A DNA stretch of 64,000 bases. Source: Amphirosellinia nigrospora (Eukaryota > Ascomycota > Sordariomycetes > Xylariales > Xylariaceae). The notes under the pieces are model-generated. The model worked only from the letters and a program-made list of their open reading frames with translations. It was not told the origin of the DNA and ran no database searches. Position numbers and translations under genes: made by a program. The stretch covers positions 6,892,193 through 6,956,192 of the forward strand of contig SCHM01000001.1 in NCBI GenBank assembly GCA_004123355.1, read 5' to 3'. Below are positions 12,201 through 23,888 of this stretch, in pieces (the first letter of the stretch is position 1; each line of letters opens with the position of its first letter).

Positions 12201-13339
12201 CTAAAGTAGCAATTGAGTTTTCTCACCGTCCACAAGGATGAATATGATGGTGTAAATCGATCCAACGGAGGTCCCTTCTTCACGACCCGCAACAACATCT
12301 GCGATCGTGATACTTCCTTGCCAGTATGCGAGGCCACAAGCAGCGAAAGCGATGAAGTATAACAGACCGGCCTGAATTGCAACTGCAATGGCCTTTTTGA
12401 TATTTTCTTTCTTCGCTAGGCTCAGCTTAGCTGCAAACTTAGCTTCGAGCCTATCATTGGCCCTGAACGCATGGATAACCATAACGTTAGATAAACTTTC
12501 GAGTGCAATCGAAGAGGCCGAAGCAACATGCTCCGACGCCAGGGTCGCGTATTTTCCAACATAGTGGCCACCACCAAACGTCATTATAAGGAATGCGGGA
12601 ACAAGAGACACGAGAATGCCGGCAAGCTTCGGGCCCTTAATGAAAGCGACGATATAAGACGTGATGAATAGTGACAGGACACCGAGGTACACCCCAACCT
12701 TCTCTGATGTCCCATTTTTAATCGTAGCAATGTCAGCACTCAGTCGCGATGAGACCTCGCCGGCTGGCCGTTTATCAAAGAATGAGACTTCTTGGCGGAG
12801 CAGTGACCGGAGATACTTCTCTCGAAGTCTGTGTGCAAGCCTCTCCCCAAAAAGGTTCCAACACACGCTATATAGGTAGATGAGGGCAAACTGCGCCAAT
12901 GCGGCAGCAACGACAAGGAGAATCTTCTGATTGATAGCTGTCTGATAATCCTCCGGCGAGTCTGATACAGGGGTCCCCTCGGCCGCGCATGTTGCCCCGT
13001 TGAGGTCATCGACAAGCTCTCCGAAGATGATTCCGAGAATAGGAAATGGTATGCCGGCACCAATTGACGTAATGGTGCCAATCACGAGCAACGCATAGTC
13101 TAAAGCAGTGGGTTCGGCATAATTGAGCAAATGGAAATAGCGAAAAATCCTGTCAAAAACCTAAGAAATTTAGTGACCAAGAAGGTTTTATCTATCACGT
13201 GAATACATACCTTTGACACTTTTGAAGGCGTACCATTATGTTCGCCGTCAGTTTTACCAGCGTTGCTGCCCAAATCAGGGCTCGGAGGCACGTCGCCGGC
13301 CTCTTGCCTCGACGACGAACTGGTGCCCATCTTGATCAA
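9254..13339 (-). CDS. P-glycoprotein-type ABC transporter (ABCB), siderophore-cluster type
   Basis: This is a full-length TMD1-NBD1-TMD2-NBD2 exporter of about 1300 residues in the plasma membrane. The start is MGTSSSSRQEAGDVPPSPDL at 13330 (or an in-frame ATG at 13339). Introns are seen at 13161-13210 and 12178-12226. NBD1 has Walker A GLSGSGKST, signature LSGGQKQR and Walker B ILVLDEATSSLD. NBD2 has the remains of Walker A (SGAGKST), signature LSGGQRQR and Walker B LLLLDESTSALD. The first half is nearly continuous. The second half changes frame about eight times, for example at the NBD2 Walker A near 9837 (one base short) and near 10573 (an extra G). Aspergillus fumigatus has a similar ABC gene (sitT) inside its siderophore cluster. 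Divergence from a siderophore MFS gene and two iron-type GATA sites between them support such a role here. It is either an error-laden intact gene or an early pseudogene. Confidence 0.88.
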
Positions 13340-13901
13340 CGAATGCGTCGCCGGTTCCCGCGATTATTCACCGGCTATGTAGAAAAGAACGAAGAAAACT
13401 TAGGGGAAAGCGAGGATAGGTACATGATAAAATGATCTAGATTTCGTAAAATTTGCCCAGGTACCATGCTGCAGCAACACCGAGAGGATCTTGTGCTCCA
13501 TGGATACCCACATTCCGTGATGAGCTTGCAGGCTCAAGCATGTAATGGCCATACTTCTAATGGAAGCGGAGCCCAGCATATTGGATACATACAGAACCAT
13601 CTACGGTAGCGGGATTATGGGGATAGGTGGTACGACGCTACACTAGACGGATGAATAGCATCGTGTTGGGCGGATCTCTGTCTTGTCTGCTAGTCTATGT
13701 AACATGTTGACATGTATAACTGCTGAGCCCACATAGTACAAAACTATACCTCAGGGTTCAAGACGGACAAGATTTCGCCCATGCCCTGTCGCCGAAAACA
13801 GGCGATGCACGATGAGGTCGAGGGCCACAGCACTAAGCTTGGTGCGGGAGGAGATGGCAGAAGGACTGGGCATAGATGAACTTGGCGTGCAGAATCGTCG
13901 G

Positions 13902-13910
13902 ATCAGATAA
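13902..13910 (+). promoter_or_regulatory. Iron-repressor GATA site (ATCAGATAA)
   Basis: This is an exact match to ATCWGATAA, the site bound by the SreA/Sre1/Urbs1 family of GATA repressors of siderophore genes. The two bases before the core are GG. It is about 570 bp upstream of the ABC start and 550 bp upstream of the MFS start. Confidence 0.7.
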
Positions 13911-14099
13911 GATGATTTTCAGGCTACTAGGGGTTCCATCGGCGGCACAGTGAAATACATGGAGTAGACTAAGTAACACCTGCATCTAAGTACATGTAGC
14001 ACTCTGGGTCTGTCCGGGTACCCCACGAGTACTTTCTTGCCTTAGGTACGTACATAACAAATAATTGGCCCAAAGCGTTGGGTGCGACGGGGTCTCGGC

Positions 14100-14108
14100 T
14101 TATCTGAT
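14100..14108 (-). promoter_or_regulatory. Iron-repressor GATA site (ATCAGATAA)
   Basis: This is the second exact ATCWGATAA match in the divergent promoter, 350 bp upstream of the MFS start. Unlike the other seven, it lacks a G directly before the core. Confidence 0.65.
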
Positions 14109-14193
14109 GGCGCTAGGGCGAAAGGGGATTTGGCCGATGAGAAGCGTTTCAGTTGAGGGCTGAGCGAGGTATTAAGGCTTTTTCCGACAGGAG

Positions 14194-14218
14194 CCAGCTA
14201 CCTACAGCAGGTAGCTGG
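14194..14218. repeat. Perfect 10-bp hairpin
   Basis: CCAGCTACCT and AGGTAGCTGG are perfect inverse copies around a five-base loop (ACAGC). It lies 240 bp upstream of the siderophore permease start. A dyad factor site or a short hairpin is possible. Confidence 0.75.
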
Positions 14219-14457
14219 AGCTTGTAAGCCTCAGCATTCCCCCTCTTCCAACTAACCAGGTGCTCTTACAAATATACCTAAGGTAGACGAAAAGTCATCC
14301 CACGTCTCCACCATTCCCAGTGTGACCCGTGAGTCGGCAGCGTGGATCAGCCCAATCAGCTGACACGTCACCGCGACCCCCGTGGCTGTTGGCAGCACGC
14401 GGCCAAATTAATACAGCGTACCGTATTAATATTTCACTTACCCAAGGTTGTTTCGAC

Positions 14458-16492
14458 ATGTCTAAAATCCATCGACGTGTTATCACGTCTGTCAGCATGC
14501 AAGACCTCAGCGGCCACAACAGTAGCAGTAGCCAGGCGCCGCTGCTAAGCCCTTCCTCCGGCAGTAGTGATGGCGAGTATGAGAGCGATGTGAGAGCCAG
14601 CTACGGGTCGACTTCCGGGAAGAACGATGCCATTATTACAATAGCCCCCCAGAGTGACGATGAGGAAGGTGATGAATATGATGAAGACCCGCAGCGCGCT
14701 CTCGGAAACTCTGCCTCACATGGCGGCGTCCAACAAGCAGATGCCATAAATCAAGTCTGGTCGAGAGCTGCGCTTTTGACTGCCTACTTATTGTATGCTG
14801 ACAAGTTCTGATGTACGGACCAGATCACGGTTGACAGTATTCCAGTATCTTTCTGTGTAATTTCACCAACGCCCTCCAGTGGCAGGTCATCTTCAACTTG
14901 ATGCCATATGTTGTCAGCGAGTTCTCGTCCCATTCGCTGATACCCACCATCGGCATCGTTTCGAATATTCTCAGCGGCGTGCTCAAGCTCCCGGTAGCCA
15001 AGATCATCGACTCCTGGGTCGAGCCCAAGGATTCGCATCGACGACCCTTCTTGCTGCTCTAGGATTATTGCTTATGTCTCTCTGTCGGGATGTTCAAACC
15101 TATGCGGCTGCACAGGTGGGTGTCACCGGGCAAACCCTTGAAGTCTTTCGTACTCATTGATGATATAGGTCATATATCAAGTAGGAATTAGTGGGTTTTC
15201 TTATATTCTCGAAGTTATCGTCGCCGACACATCCTCCCTAAAGAATCGGTCCCTCGCCGTAGCCTTCAGTTCTACTCCATATCTCGTGACCACCTTTATT
15301 GGACCCGTCATCGCTAGCTCTTTTACCGAAAACGGTCGTTGGAGATGGGCGTTTGGCGTCTCATCGGTCTTCCTCGTTTTGCTATCTATGCCACTTTTTT
15401 ATATCTTAAATTTGAATATGAGAAAGGCAAAGAAGTTGGGCCTACTCCAAAAATCTACCAAGTCGGAACCTTGGACGACCACAAAGATTTACAACTATCT
15501 AATTGACTATGATGGTAAGGTCACGAGTGCTTTACAATATCACATGCCATGCTAATCGACATAGCCATGGGGATGTTACTGCTTAGTGCTGGCATGACGT
15601 TCATACTAGTCCCATTCTCCCTCACTAGCGAATCCACCCTCCAAGACTAGCCTCAACGCCTACACGGCCACTCTTTTTCTAGGATTCGCGTTGGTTATTG
15701 CATTCGGCCTTCACGAGAAAAACACCCAAAAGCCATTCATAGCATTCTCGCTCCTGTGTTCCCGTAACGTCGCTGGCGCATGCCTACTTTCCGTGACAAT
15801 CTTTGTCGCTTACTTTGCCTGGGATGGTTACTATACATCCTATCTCCAGGTTGTTCATGGCCTGAGCATTACTCAAGCTGGGTATATCGGCCAGATTTAC
15901 AGTATCGGGTCGTCTATATGGGGGCTTGTGGTAGGGTACTTGATCCGAAGGTCTGACCGGTTCAAGTGGCTGGCCGTGGCAGCTCTGCCTGTGCATATAA
16001 TCGGGCGCCCTGATGATAATCTTTCGACGACCTGATACTCATATCATATTGGTTATCATGTGTCAGATCCTGTTGACTATTGGCGGGAGCACACTTGTCA
16101 TTTGCGAGTCGATGGCGGTCATGACAGTTGCACACCACGCAGAGATTGCCTCTGCCATGGCTATTCTATCTCTAGCTACATACATTGGGTCGGCGATGGG
16201 GAGTTCACTCAGCGGCGCCATTTGGAACTCCACGCTTCCTGGGGCCCTTGCCGCGTTGCTCCCCGACTTGAATCCTGCCGAACTAGGCAGTATTGCTTCT
16301 GATTTGAAGAAACAGCTGAGCTATCCGATGGGGAGTCCGACGCGCTCGGCTATTATAGCTGCTTATGCGAATGCACAAGCTAAAATGTGCATCGTCGGTA
16401 CTCTGGTCTCGCTTCTCGAAATTGGGGCAGTCTTAATATGGAGGGACAGTCAGCTCAGCCGATCTAAACAGGTCAAGGGGACAGTATTATAG
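14458..16492 (+). CDS. MFS siderophore-iron permease (Sit1/MirB/ARN family)
   Basis: This membrane permease takes up or exports siderophores by proton symport. The start at 14458 is MSKIHRRVITSVSMQDLSGH, followed by an acidic, serine-rich cytosolic N-terminus. Three introns fit: 14793-14845, 15116-15168 and 15515-15564. Family landmarks are NALQWQVIFNLMPYVVSEF, HSLIPTIGIVSNILSG, VIVADTSSLKNRSLAVAFSS and WRWAFGV; 12-14 membrane helices are expected from the family. Three single-base frame changes are seen: near 15016-15018 (GGG where GGGG would restore a WGRAQGF-type motif), near 15640 and near 16005. The gene ends KGTVL at 16492. It faces the ABC transporter across a promoter with two iron-type GATA sites. 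Family assignment is firm; the transported siderophore is unknown. Confidence 0.92.
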
Positions 16493-17552
16493 CGTGTCCG
16501 AATGAAGACCGCTTTCGTCCCTGCCCCTATTGGGACTTAATTGGATAAAGTAGAGATTAATTATAGACAGGATTTTTTATTTATAGTTAATAGATATAAA
16601 AGTTCACTGTAAGTATGCTTTTATGATGCAAGCATTGTTCGAACGCGGTACTAGCTTGAAATATTGCGGGTGGCCGTGGAAGAATAGGGTAGGCCCCTAA
16701 GACGGCCAAATCAATAATGTTTGGATATGAGTGATGCCATTTGAATTGACTGATGGAGTGTCGGGAAAAGTACCTTAAACTGGTATTATTCTAGTCGACT
16801 AGCCAAGGTGAGCTCTGTACTTGGGTACTTTGAGGTACCATAGCCACTGTGTGTTTATTGGTTTGCACTATCCGATCTCGCATATCTTGTACTAGCCATG
16901 CAGGATGGGTCGCGATCTTTTTAATCTTATCTGATCCGACGATTAGATTTTTCTCGGCCCACACATCATCTCGTCCCCTATATTCCCGGTAATCCCAGCT
17001 TACAGATCCAGCTTGTCGGGTGAAAACTCCTTAGCCCTTAGCGAGAGCCCAGCAACGACGGAGTAGTCTCTACTTTAGTTTTACATGTTTCTTTAGTCTC
17101 CCCTTTTTAGTTTCGCGTTTTTGTTGAAGTACCCAAGTTACCGACTACGTAATACCATATCAAAATGTCGACGGCGGTCATATTCTTAGCTTATAGAAGT
17201 CAAAGCCTCTCATCCCGAAGCGAGCCGCTGGATGGAGGGTCTAGTAATATTCACTATTCAACTACCAATCTTGGCCTAGCACGGGTGAGTTCATCCGTTT
17301 GAAATACAGGCCCCCATCACGCAGCATTCATGCCATGGCGTGTTTACTGGGGCCTCGTCGGTCTGAATTCGACTGTGTGAAGAGGGACAGTGGAGCGCAA
17401 AACAAATGGAGAAATACCTCTTCGCGTCATGTTTGGAAGAGCCAGCCGAAAGCTAGCAGACTACTCTCTGCTGGGCCCCATTAGAAGCTCATATGTCGTC
17501 GTGATCCCGGAGTGGTCATTTCTTTACTCATCCCTCAATAATATCGCACATC
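16493..17552. promoter_or_regulatory. MFS-sidI intergenic region
   Basis: This is about 1.06 kb without a recognised gene and includes the promoter of the SidI-type ligase. It contains one exact iron-type GATA site at 16927-16935. Confidence 0.55.
16927..16935 (-). promoter_or_regulatory. Iron-repressor GATA site (ATCAGATAA)
   Basis: This is an exact ATCWGATAA match on the minus strand with GG before the core, about 620 bp upstream of the SidI-type ligase start. Confidence 0.7.
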
Positions 17553-19337
17553 ATGGCTACACAAGAAGTCTTCCAGCCACTTTCATATCGGCCTCAATCT
17601 CAGAGACAAAACCCGTCTATTTTATACGGTCCTGTTGATCCCCATTAGTAGATTTGACACTAGGCGAACTCCTAGATCTACAATGCCAACACCACGGAAC
17701 CCAGGAGTGCATAGTGACACCATGGACGGGGGCCAGGTGGACATACAATGAGCTCAATCAGCAGAGCTCTCAGTTGGCGAGAGCATTGATTTCAATTGGC
17801 ATCGGTGTCGGAGACCGCGTAGGAATAATGGCTGGAAACTGTGAACAGTATGCGGCGGTCTTCTTCGCAGTGGCTCGCATAGGTGCCATACTGGTCATTC
17901 TCAACAACACTTACACGCCGACTGAAGCCCAGTACGCTCTAAAATTCTCAGGTATTTTACTGTTCATTCGTATCGTAATCACGTGTGATAGCTAATAACT
18001 TTTGTAGATTGCAAAGTTTTCTTTACAACAAAGAGAATCGGAAAGGTGGATAACTTGAAACTCCTCGCAGAGATAGCGTCTCAGAAGCAACGTCCAGACA
18101 TCGTAATCTTAAGGGGAGAGTCAGGCCCATACCCGACATACAATGACCTCATCAAGCAGGGACGAAGAATGAGCAACGGTCACTTATATCGGCATGGCCG
18201 AAAAGTCCTGGCCCATAATGTCTGCAATCTCCAATTCACTAGTGGAACGACCGGACTACCAAAGGCGGCGATGTTAACGCACCACAACATCGTTAACAAC
18301 GCCCGTTTCATCGGCGACCGCATGCGTCTCACGCCCGATGATATTCTATGTTGCCCGCCGCCACTTTTCCACTGCTTCGGACTTGTGCTAGGCCTTATGG
18401 CCGTGATCACTCATGGAGCTAAGATCGTTTACCCAGAGGAGACTTTTGATCCTGCAGCAGTACTCCGCGCCATCTCCGACGAGGACTGTACGGCAGTGCA
18501 CGGCGTTCCGGCCATGTTTGACACACTATTCAGTCTGCCCACGCCGCCTGGCTTTAACTGCGATAACCTGAGGACGGGCATAATCGCCGGTGCGCCTGTG
18601 CCTCGGTATCTCATGGAGCTGTTGATCTCGCGCTTCGGCATGACTGAGTTCACAAGCAGCTACGGGCTAACAGAAGCATCACCCACATGCTTCAACGCCT
18701 TCACGGACGACGCCATCGAGAAGCGGCTCACAACGGTCGGAACGCTCATGCCGCACGCGCGCGCCAAGATCGTCGACCATGAAGGCAACATCGTACCGGT
18801 GGGCGCGCGCGGCGAGCTCTGCATCGCCGGATACCAGCTGCAAGCCGGGTACTGGAACAACTCGGAGAAGACGGCCGAGGTGATGATCCGCGACGAGGCG
18901 GGCGTGTTATGGCTGCACACGGGCGACGAGGCCGTGTTCGACGACCAGGGCTATTGTACCATCACGGGCCGCTTCAAGGATATCATCATCCGAGGCGGCG
19001 AGAACATATACCCCCTCGAGATTGAGGAGCGGCTCGTGGAACACTCGGACATCGCACGCGCCATCGTCACGGGCGTGAAGGATGCGCACTACGGCGAGGC
19101 CGTCGCTGCGTTTCTGCAGAGCGAGAGCCCTGCCGGCGCGCGACCTACGGACCAGCAAGTCAAGGAATGGGTTCAATTGAAGTTGGGCAGGCATAAAGCG
19201 CCGGCGCATATTTTCTGGCTCGGGGAGAACGACGTCCCTCTCGATGTCCCCTGACTGGGAGCGGCAAGGTGAAGAAGTTCGAGATGGCACGCTTCGGCGA
19301 AGAAATACTGAGGAAGCAACGCCTAGAGAAGTTGTAG
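17553..19337 (+). CDS. sidI: SidI-type acyl-CoA (mevalonyl-CoA) ligase
   Basis: This is an AMP-forming acyl-CoA synthetase of about 575 residues. SidI in Aspergillus fumigatus activates mevalonate for fusarinine and TAFC side chains. The start is MATQEVFQPLSYRPQ at 17553. One intron lies near 17950-18007 (...GCATACACGCC side to DCKVFFTTKRIG). Motifs are FTSGTTGLPKAAMLTHHN (ATP-binding P-loop), SYGLTEASPT, WLHTGDEAVFDDQGYC and GRFKDIIIRGGENIYPLEIE, then the catalytic lysine region TGSGKVKKFE. Two one-base losses in C runs break the frame: 17640-17643 (CCCC) and 19248-19251 (CCCC). Adding one C in each place joins family-typical sequence (PLVDLTLGELL; PLTGSGKVKK). The C-terminus is -EKL, weakly PTS1-like. 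An upstream iron-type GATA site and a neighbouring sidF support the name over a general fatty-acid ligase. Confidence 0.9.
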
Positions 19338-19682
19338 ACTTGCGCTTGCACATCTTGGGGCTTTTCAGAAGAAGAGAAGAACATAGGGTTTTGCAAGAGA
19401 ATCCGTCCACGGTGCATGACTTGGTCACTACATTTCTGTACGCTTTCACGCTAATCATTTTAGAGTGCATACCATAAGAGGGCATCCCCGACTTCGCATG
19501 TATGGATATATAGGTGTAGATAAGGTTCCAACCTACTAAAGTTTATTATTTAAATATTGAAGGATAACGTCTCGTTTAGGGACTGGAGATATCCATTCCT
19601 ATTATGGTCTTAACCATATATAAGTGACTGCGGATGACATCATCCTAGAAAAGCCTTCTCTTCTTTTCCATTGAGTCACTCA

Positions 19683-20177
19683 TCAAGCACGCCCTCGACT
19701 AAACCAAGGCGTCGTTTTGGCAAGCGATTGGCGGCGCTCACGACGCCGGTACTTGTCGACAGTACTATTATAGTTTCCGCCGGCGCTAGGCTCATCGAAT
19801 AGGGACAACAGTATCCTGTGCTCATTGTCGTGGTAGGCACTACAACACAATGGAGTCAGTTATACCTTTTAAAACATGGATTATGAGGGTTCCAGAAGTT
19901 TCTGGGCATCATCATATCTCACAAAGGAAAACTTGTGCTCTGAAAGTCGTCAAAATAGTGGAGAAATGGTTTCGGGAATTACGCACTACCAGAGCTCGAG
20001 GTGGACTGCGAGCCGCGGACAGAGATTTGTGGCAGAATACATAAGAGCGTTGACCATCTCGAAATGGTCGGGGTTTTTGATGCCGATAACTTGAAGGAAA
20101 CGATGTTGGACGTCCTCATCGACGGCACATGGCGCTCGCACTAGAGAGTCGACGACTAGTTGGAGATCTTCGTCCAT
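19683..20177 (-). CDS. Small two-exon hypothetical protein
   Basis: I do not recognise this gene. Exon 1 runs 20177-19990 and starts MDEDLQLVVDSLVRAPCAVD. An intron at 19840-19989 (GT...TTGTAG, 150 bp) joins in frame to exon 2 (19839-19683), which reads AYHDNEHRILLSLFDEPSAG and ends WFSRGRA before TGA. The total is 114 residues, with an acidic start and a basic, Arg-rich end; no signal peptide or membrane helix is seen. Both exons have normal amino-acid composition and the splice restores one continuous frame, which is the evidence that it is real. It lies convergent to the SidI gene inside the siderophore region. Confidence 0.5.
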
Positions 20178-21170
20178 ATTAATTTATGATGTAATAAGGT
20201 TGGGCTAGGGGACGAAAATTTGAGGTAATGGGGAGTATTTATGATTTCCTAAGGTATTTTTACAAGATAACTAGTGAGTGGAGAGAAAAGATGGTCACTA
20301 GGTGTATGCAGTATCATAGATTCGTGGCTTTATAGCTCTTGAGAGACACCCGAGTATTCAAAACTGCGACAAGGAAAATATACGAGGACACGGACTGTAG
20401 CGAAACATCGGTTACATACAAATTACGCGTGGAGTCGCATCTCTGGCTTTTCTATTAAGGAGTCGTACAAAGAGAAATCTAAAATAAGGCCTCGTATTGG
20501 AGGCGGCAGAGTGTCCTTTATTAATGTTGCAGGTGCTTTTATAAAATTAATATTTGACGCAAAAATATGTCATCAATCTTTTATGACAGACCGCTTGGGC
20601 TCAAGTCAACCGAGGCAATAAATGCAGCTGAAAAATGGTGAGGCAATGATGATGCTCAGTTGTGGTACCCACCCCTTTCATAATTCTGATGACATTTTTG
20701 CGATTCAATGTCCCTCTCTAAAATAAGTAAGAAGCATTAGCGAACTGTGACGTATCTTAATACGACGAGCTTATTTAAAAAAGAGGGTTAGGTTGGCGAA
20801 CCTAAACTCGAAACTCTATTCGGTGCTACCAGCGCACCTTCCCGGTCAAACTGATAATACTATGAATCTCGGCGTTACGAAATATAAATGAAACGATGTA
20901 GTGCTCCAATTGGCCGAATTATTTTGGTTTCATTTGAATGCTTATGCGAGTCACACTCTGTGAAGTTTAGTTCTCGAATTTTCTGCGGAGACTTGCTTGT
21001 TCAGGGCCGAATTATGTCGGCAGTATCTGGTATATCGACATATCTGAAACGTGGCTGCATCTTCTTGTCGCTAATGCAAGCTTAACTCTCTATATACATA
21101 GAAGCAAATACGATGCATTGCCTCGTTCCTGACTTTGCTTATGTTCCTCCTCTCAACGTACTCAAGCATC
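20178..21170. other. Intergenic, no gene seen
   Basis: This is about 1 kb of AT-rich sequence between two minus-strand hypothetical genes. No recognised coding sequence, RNA gene or iron-type GATA site was found. Confidence 0.4.
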
Positions 21171-22170
21171 TTACTCGCTCAAGTCCATATCAGCCGAGCC
21201 AGTATCACTTTCGCAATGATCAGCATGGGGGGTCGGATTGGCTCTAGGTTGTTCAGTGGCCTTTTTTCGTGCCTCTTCCTCACGTTCCTGATGCTCCTGA
21301 AGTACTTGACGTTCCTTGCGTTCCTTCAGTTTCTTCCGGACAGATTGCAGCAACTCTTGGCCGTCCATCAGATCCATCACTTCGCTAATCCCCATGAGCC
21401 CTTGCCTAAAAGCTGCTTCCACGTCGAATGCATAAAGTCGGTCCTTGAGCATGTACTCCATCAACTCAAGGTCAGCATTAAGCTGTGCCCAATGGATAAT
21501 CCCATATGATAGATTGTGTGTCTTGTTGGTGACCCGCTTGGCGATTAGCCATACCATCATGGCTGGAATGCATGCAAGGTTTTCGTGAAGTTGGCATGTC
21601 AAGTAGTCTTGAACCGAGGGTGCGAGAGTCTCGGCGCCTCCCAGCACGCTGTCGTGGATCGACTGGATATTGAGTCGTGCTCTTTCTAGCTTGGTCATAC
21701 TTGGGGATTCTGTGGCGCGAAAGTACTAGTGGAGGGCTGGCGGTAGTCATAGGTGTTGCCATCGTTGCTATTGTTGCGGTTGTCTGCGATGTTGTTGTTG
21801 GAAGTTGTCCGAGAAGCCGTCCCAGCACGCTCCGCTGTTCCCCTTTCCACAAAACCGTCGTACCTATTCTTGTACTTGGGTGCGTTATTGATGCTGTCTT
21901 GGGCCCGATGATACTGTGATGAAGCTACCACGGCGCCGTAATTATGGCTTGAGTACGTGCGCTTTTGGTAACAGGGTGTTTAGCGGGCGAAGGCGGCACA
22001 GTTACTTGCGGAACTAGATAGCTAGTTCGGCCAGAACCAGTCAGAGGAATAGGAGGCTTGGGAGGAAGTTGGGCCTTGCTTGCATCCGGAGGGACCTCGT
22101 TGTAGATGCCGATGGTCGACGGTGACTGCTCCGGAAGCGTGGAAAGTGCTGGTGGTTTGCTCGACATCAT
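21171..22170 (-). CDS. Unrecognised proline-rich, coiled-coil protein
   Basis: I do not recognise this family. The start at 22170 is MMSSKPPALSTLPEQSPST. A proline-rich N-terminal third (PPKPPIPLTGSGRTSYLVPQ) is followed by an Asn/Ser/Tyr-rich low-complexity stretch. A well-folded-looking helical domain comes next (MTKLERARLNIQSIHDSVLG to LMGISEVMDLMDGQELLQSV). The C-terminus is a charged Glu/Lys/Arg coiled coil ending in an acidic tail (SADMDLSE). Two frame changes, near 21955 and near 21710, separate the three parts. The first is consistent with a lost base in an A run. The predicted protein is about 330 residues with no signal peptide or membrane segment. The architecture suggests a scaffold or adaptor, but that is inference. 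Confidence 0.6.
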
Positions 22171-23785
22171 GAATACTAGCGATTAGGTAGTTCGGGTACA
22201 AATAATTTGTGCAACATCTAGATGTTGCTGGAACGATGAAGAATGTTATTAGAAGCGAGTTGGAGTACCCCAAAGTAGCTACAGTTGCCAACCTCAGTTA
22301 TCCGAGTGTCTGCCAGCTTCCAGCCTTCCTGCCTAAGGTAAAGGTCACGATCTTCGTGTAGGCTACCCATAAGGTACAGTATGACGCCCAGCAAAGCAGT
22401 ACTAGCGACCCCAAAGTTGGTAACGATATTTCCGAAGCGGTATGCCAAACAGTAAGATCAGTAAAGCAGAGCCCATCCCTTATTTTCAAGAATTCTTTCG
22501 AAACAAATTGCACCACTAATTATGGATTGTGCGTGTTAACAGAGCTAGCCATTTGCCATGATCACCTCCTTAGCCATCTCTGCTCTCCTAAATTGGCATC
22601 AATAATGCTTTTGGTAGTAGATACTTCATGTGCACCTTTATTAACTCAATAAAATAGGTAGCTGCCTGTGCAAGGTCTATCTATCCGAGCCATATTTTAT
22701 GCAACTGTGATTGAGCTTAACACTGAGAGACTGTCTCCAAATATATACTTGCTTTTCTCGATTTACCTTACAATTGAACGTGTGAGAGATATGACATGAT
22801 GAGCCTGTATTATAAGGCAGAAAGGTACACAGGGCACACACACGCACACGTTCAAGATAAAGAGACTTTCTATAGATAATTAGATAGTCTCCACAGAGCG
22901 GTCAGTGACTTTCGCGAAACAAGTGTGGATGGCTTACTACATATACTGTAAGGTCTTTAACTGATAGCGTCATGAACCCAGTATACGGTACGCAATAGAC
23001 AATTATTGTTGCATGAGGCTCTAGATCTTCCCTCGTGGAGGCTATCTGACTATATACAGGAGTTTCTTTGTCTCACTCTGTGTGTGTGCCTCGTGATGTA
23101 TAAAAAAGCGTCCGAAATTTTAACAATTAGCACTGCATCCTTTACGATGTTGACAGTAGAGTTATGGCTTAGGTTTTATACACGAGGCCAAGTGTGCTTA
23201 CCGTCCTCTTTTAGGCTGAGATGCCTTGATGAACGTATCATCTGGGCAGTGCAGAATCTACTGAACGAGATTGAACTTCATAGACCAATGGTTTCTTAGA
23301 GATATCAGTTACTTAGGTAATATGTGCTCTCTGAGTATCTAGCTAAATCCCATAAATGCTTTTTTTTTTCAGATGCATTTCCTGCTCTGAAATCAACCTG
23401 TATCTCTACGAAGTTGCTACATCGGCAACAAGATGAATCAACATGCCAGACTGTTCCCAAGCCTAATTGTCCTTTGTTCTTCATTTTCCCTTTTCCATCC
23501 CATCAGTTCGTCCACTTCATACCTCAGGACAAGTAAACATGTACCCAAGCCAGCAAATCATATAATAAGTTTGTAGCACCTTTTCCCTCCCAGCTCACAC
23601 CACTTGACTCACACTGAATAGGCTACAATCTACACAATCGCTAGCAAAAAGATTTAGCTAAAAATTGCCCAATAGGGATAGTTATCAAATTAAAATTTCT
23701 TGATGATCATAGCCAGCACAGTGCAGTTATCTTAGCTCCCTGCGACCCAAGTATCGATAGGTGCCGAAGTCGGTCTGGGATTTAG

Positions 23786-23794
23786 TTATCAGAT
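23786..23794 (-). promoter_or_regulatory. Iron-repressor GATA site (ATCTGATAA)
   Basis: This is an exact ATCWGATAA match with GG before the core, the first of a three-site cluster upstream of sidF. Confidence 0.7.
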
Positions 23795-23837
23795 CCGTCA
23801 AAGCTCCACTTCTCTAGCATGACAAACGAGAGGGAAA

Positions 23838-23846
23838 TTATCAGAT
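23838..23846 (-). promoter_or_regulatory. Iron-repressor GATA site (ATCTGATAA)
   Basis: This is an exact ATCWGATAA match with AG before the core, 52 bp (about five helical turns) from the previous site. Confidence 0.7.
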
Positions 23847-23888
23847 CTGACTGCATCATCATCGTCCCCACCCACCAGCCATTTAAAG

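Larger units (their letters stand above)
13340..14457. promoter_or_regulatory. Divergent ABC/MFS intergenic promoter region
   Basis: These 1.1 kb separate the ABC transporter (minus) from the siderophore permease (plus), so both promoters must lie here. It contains two exact ATCWGATAA sites (13902 and 14100) and a perfect 10-bp hairpin at 14194-14218. No protein is recognised in it. Confidence 0.6.

Noticed and set aside
9254-13339. Calling the ABC transporter a confirmed pseudogene
   Set aside because: Its frame changes are of the same single-base homopolymer kind seen in rad5 and other conserved genes, so sequence error cannot be separated from decay without accurate reads.
22218-22516. 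Small membrane protein on the minus strand
   Set aside because: There is a hydrophobic stretch in two overlapping frames, but no conserved motif, no clear start context and no splice partners.
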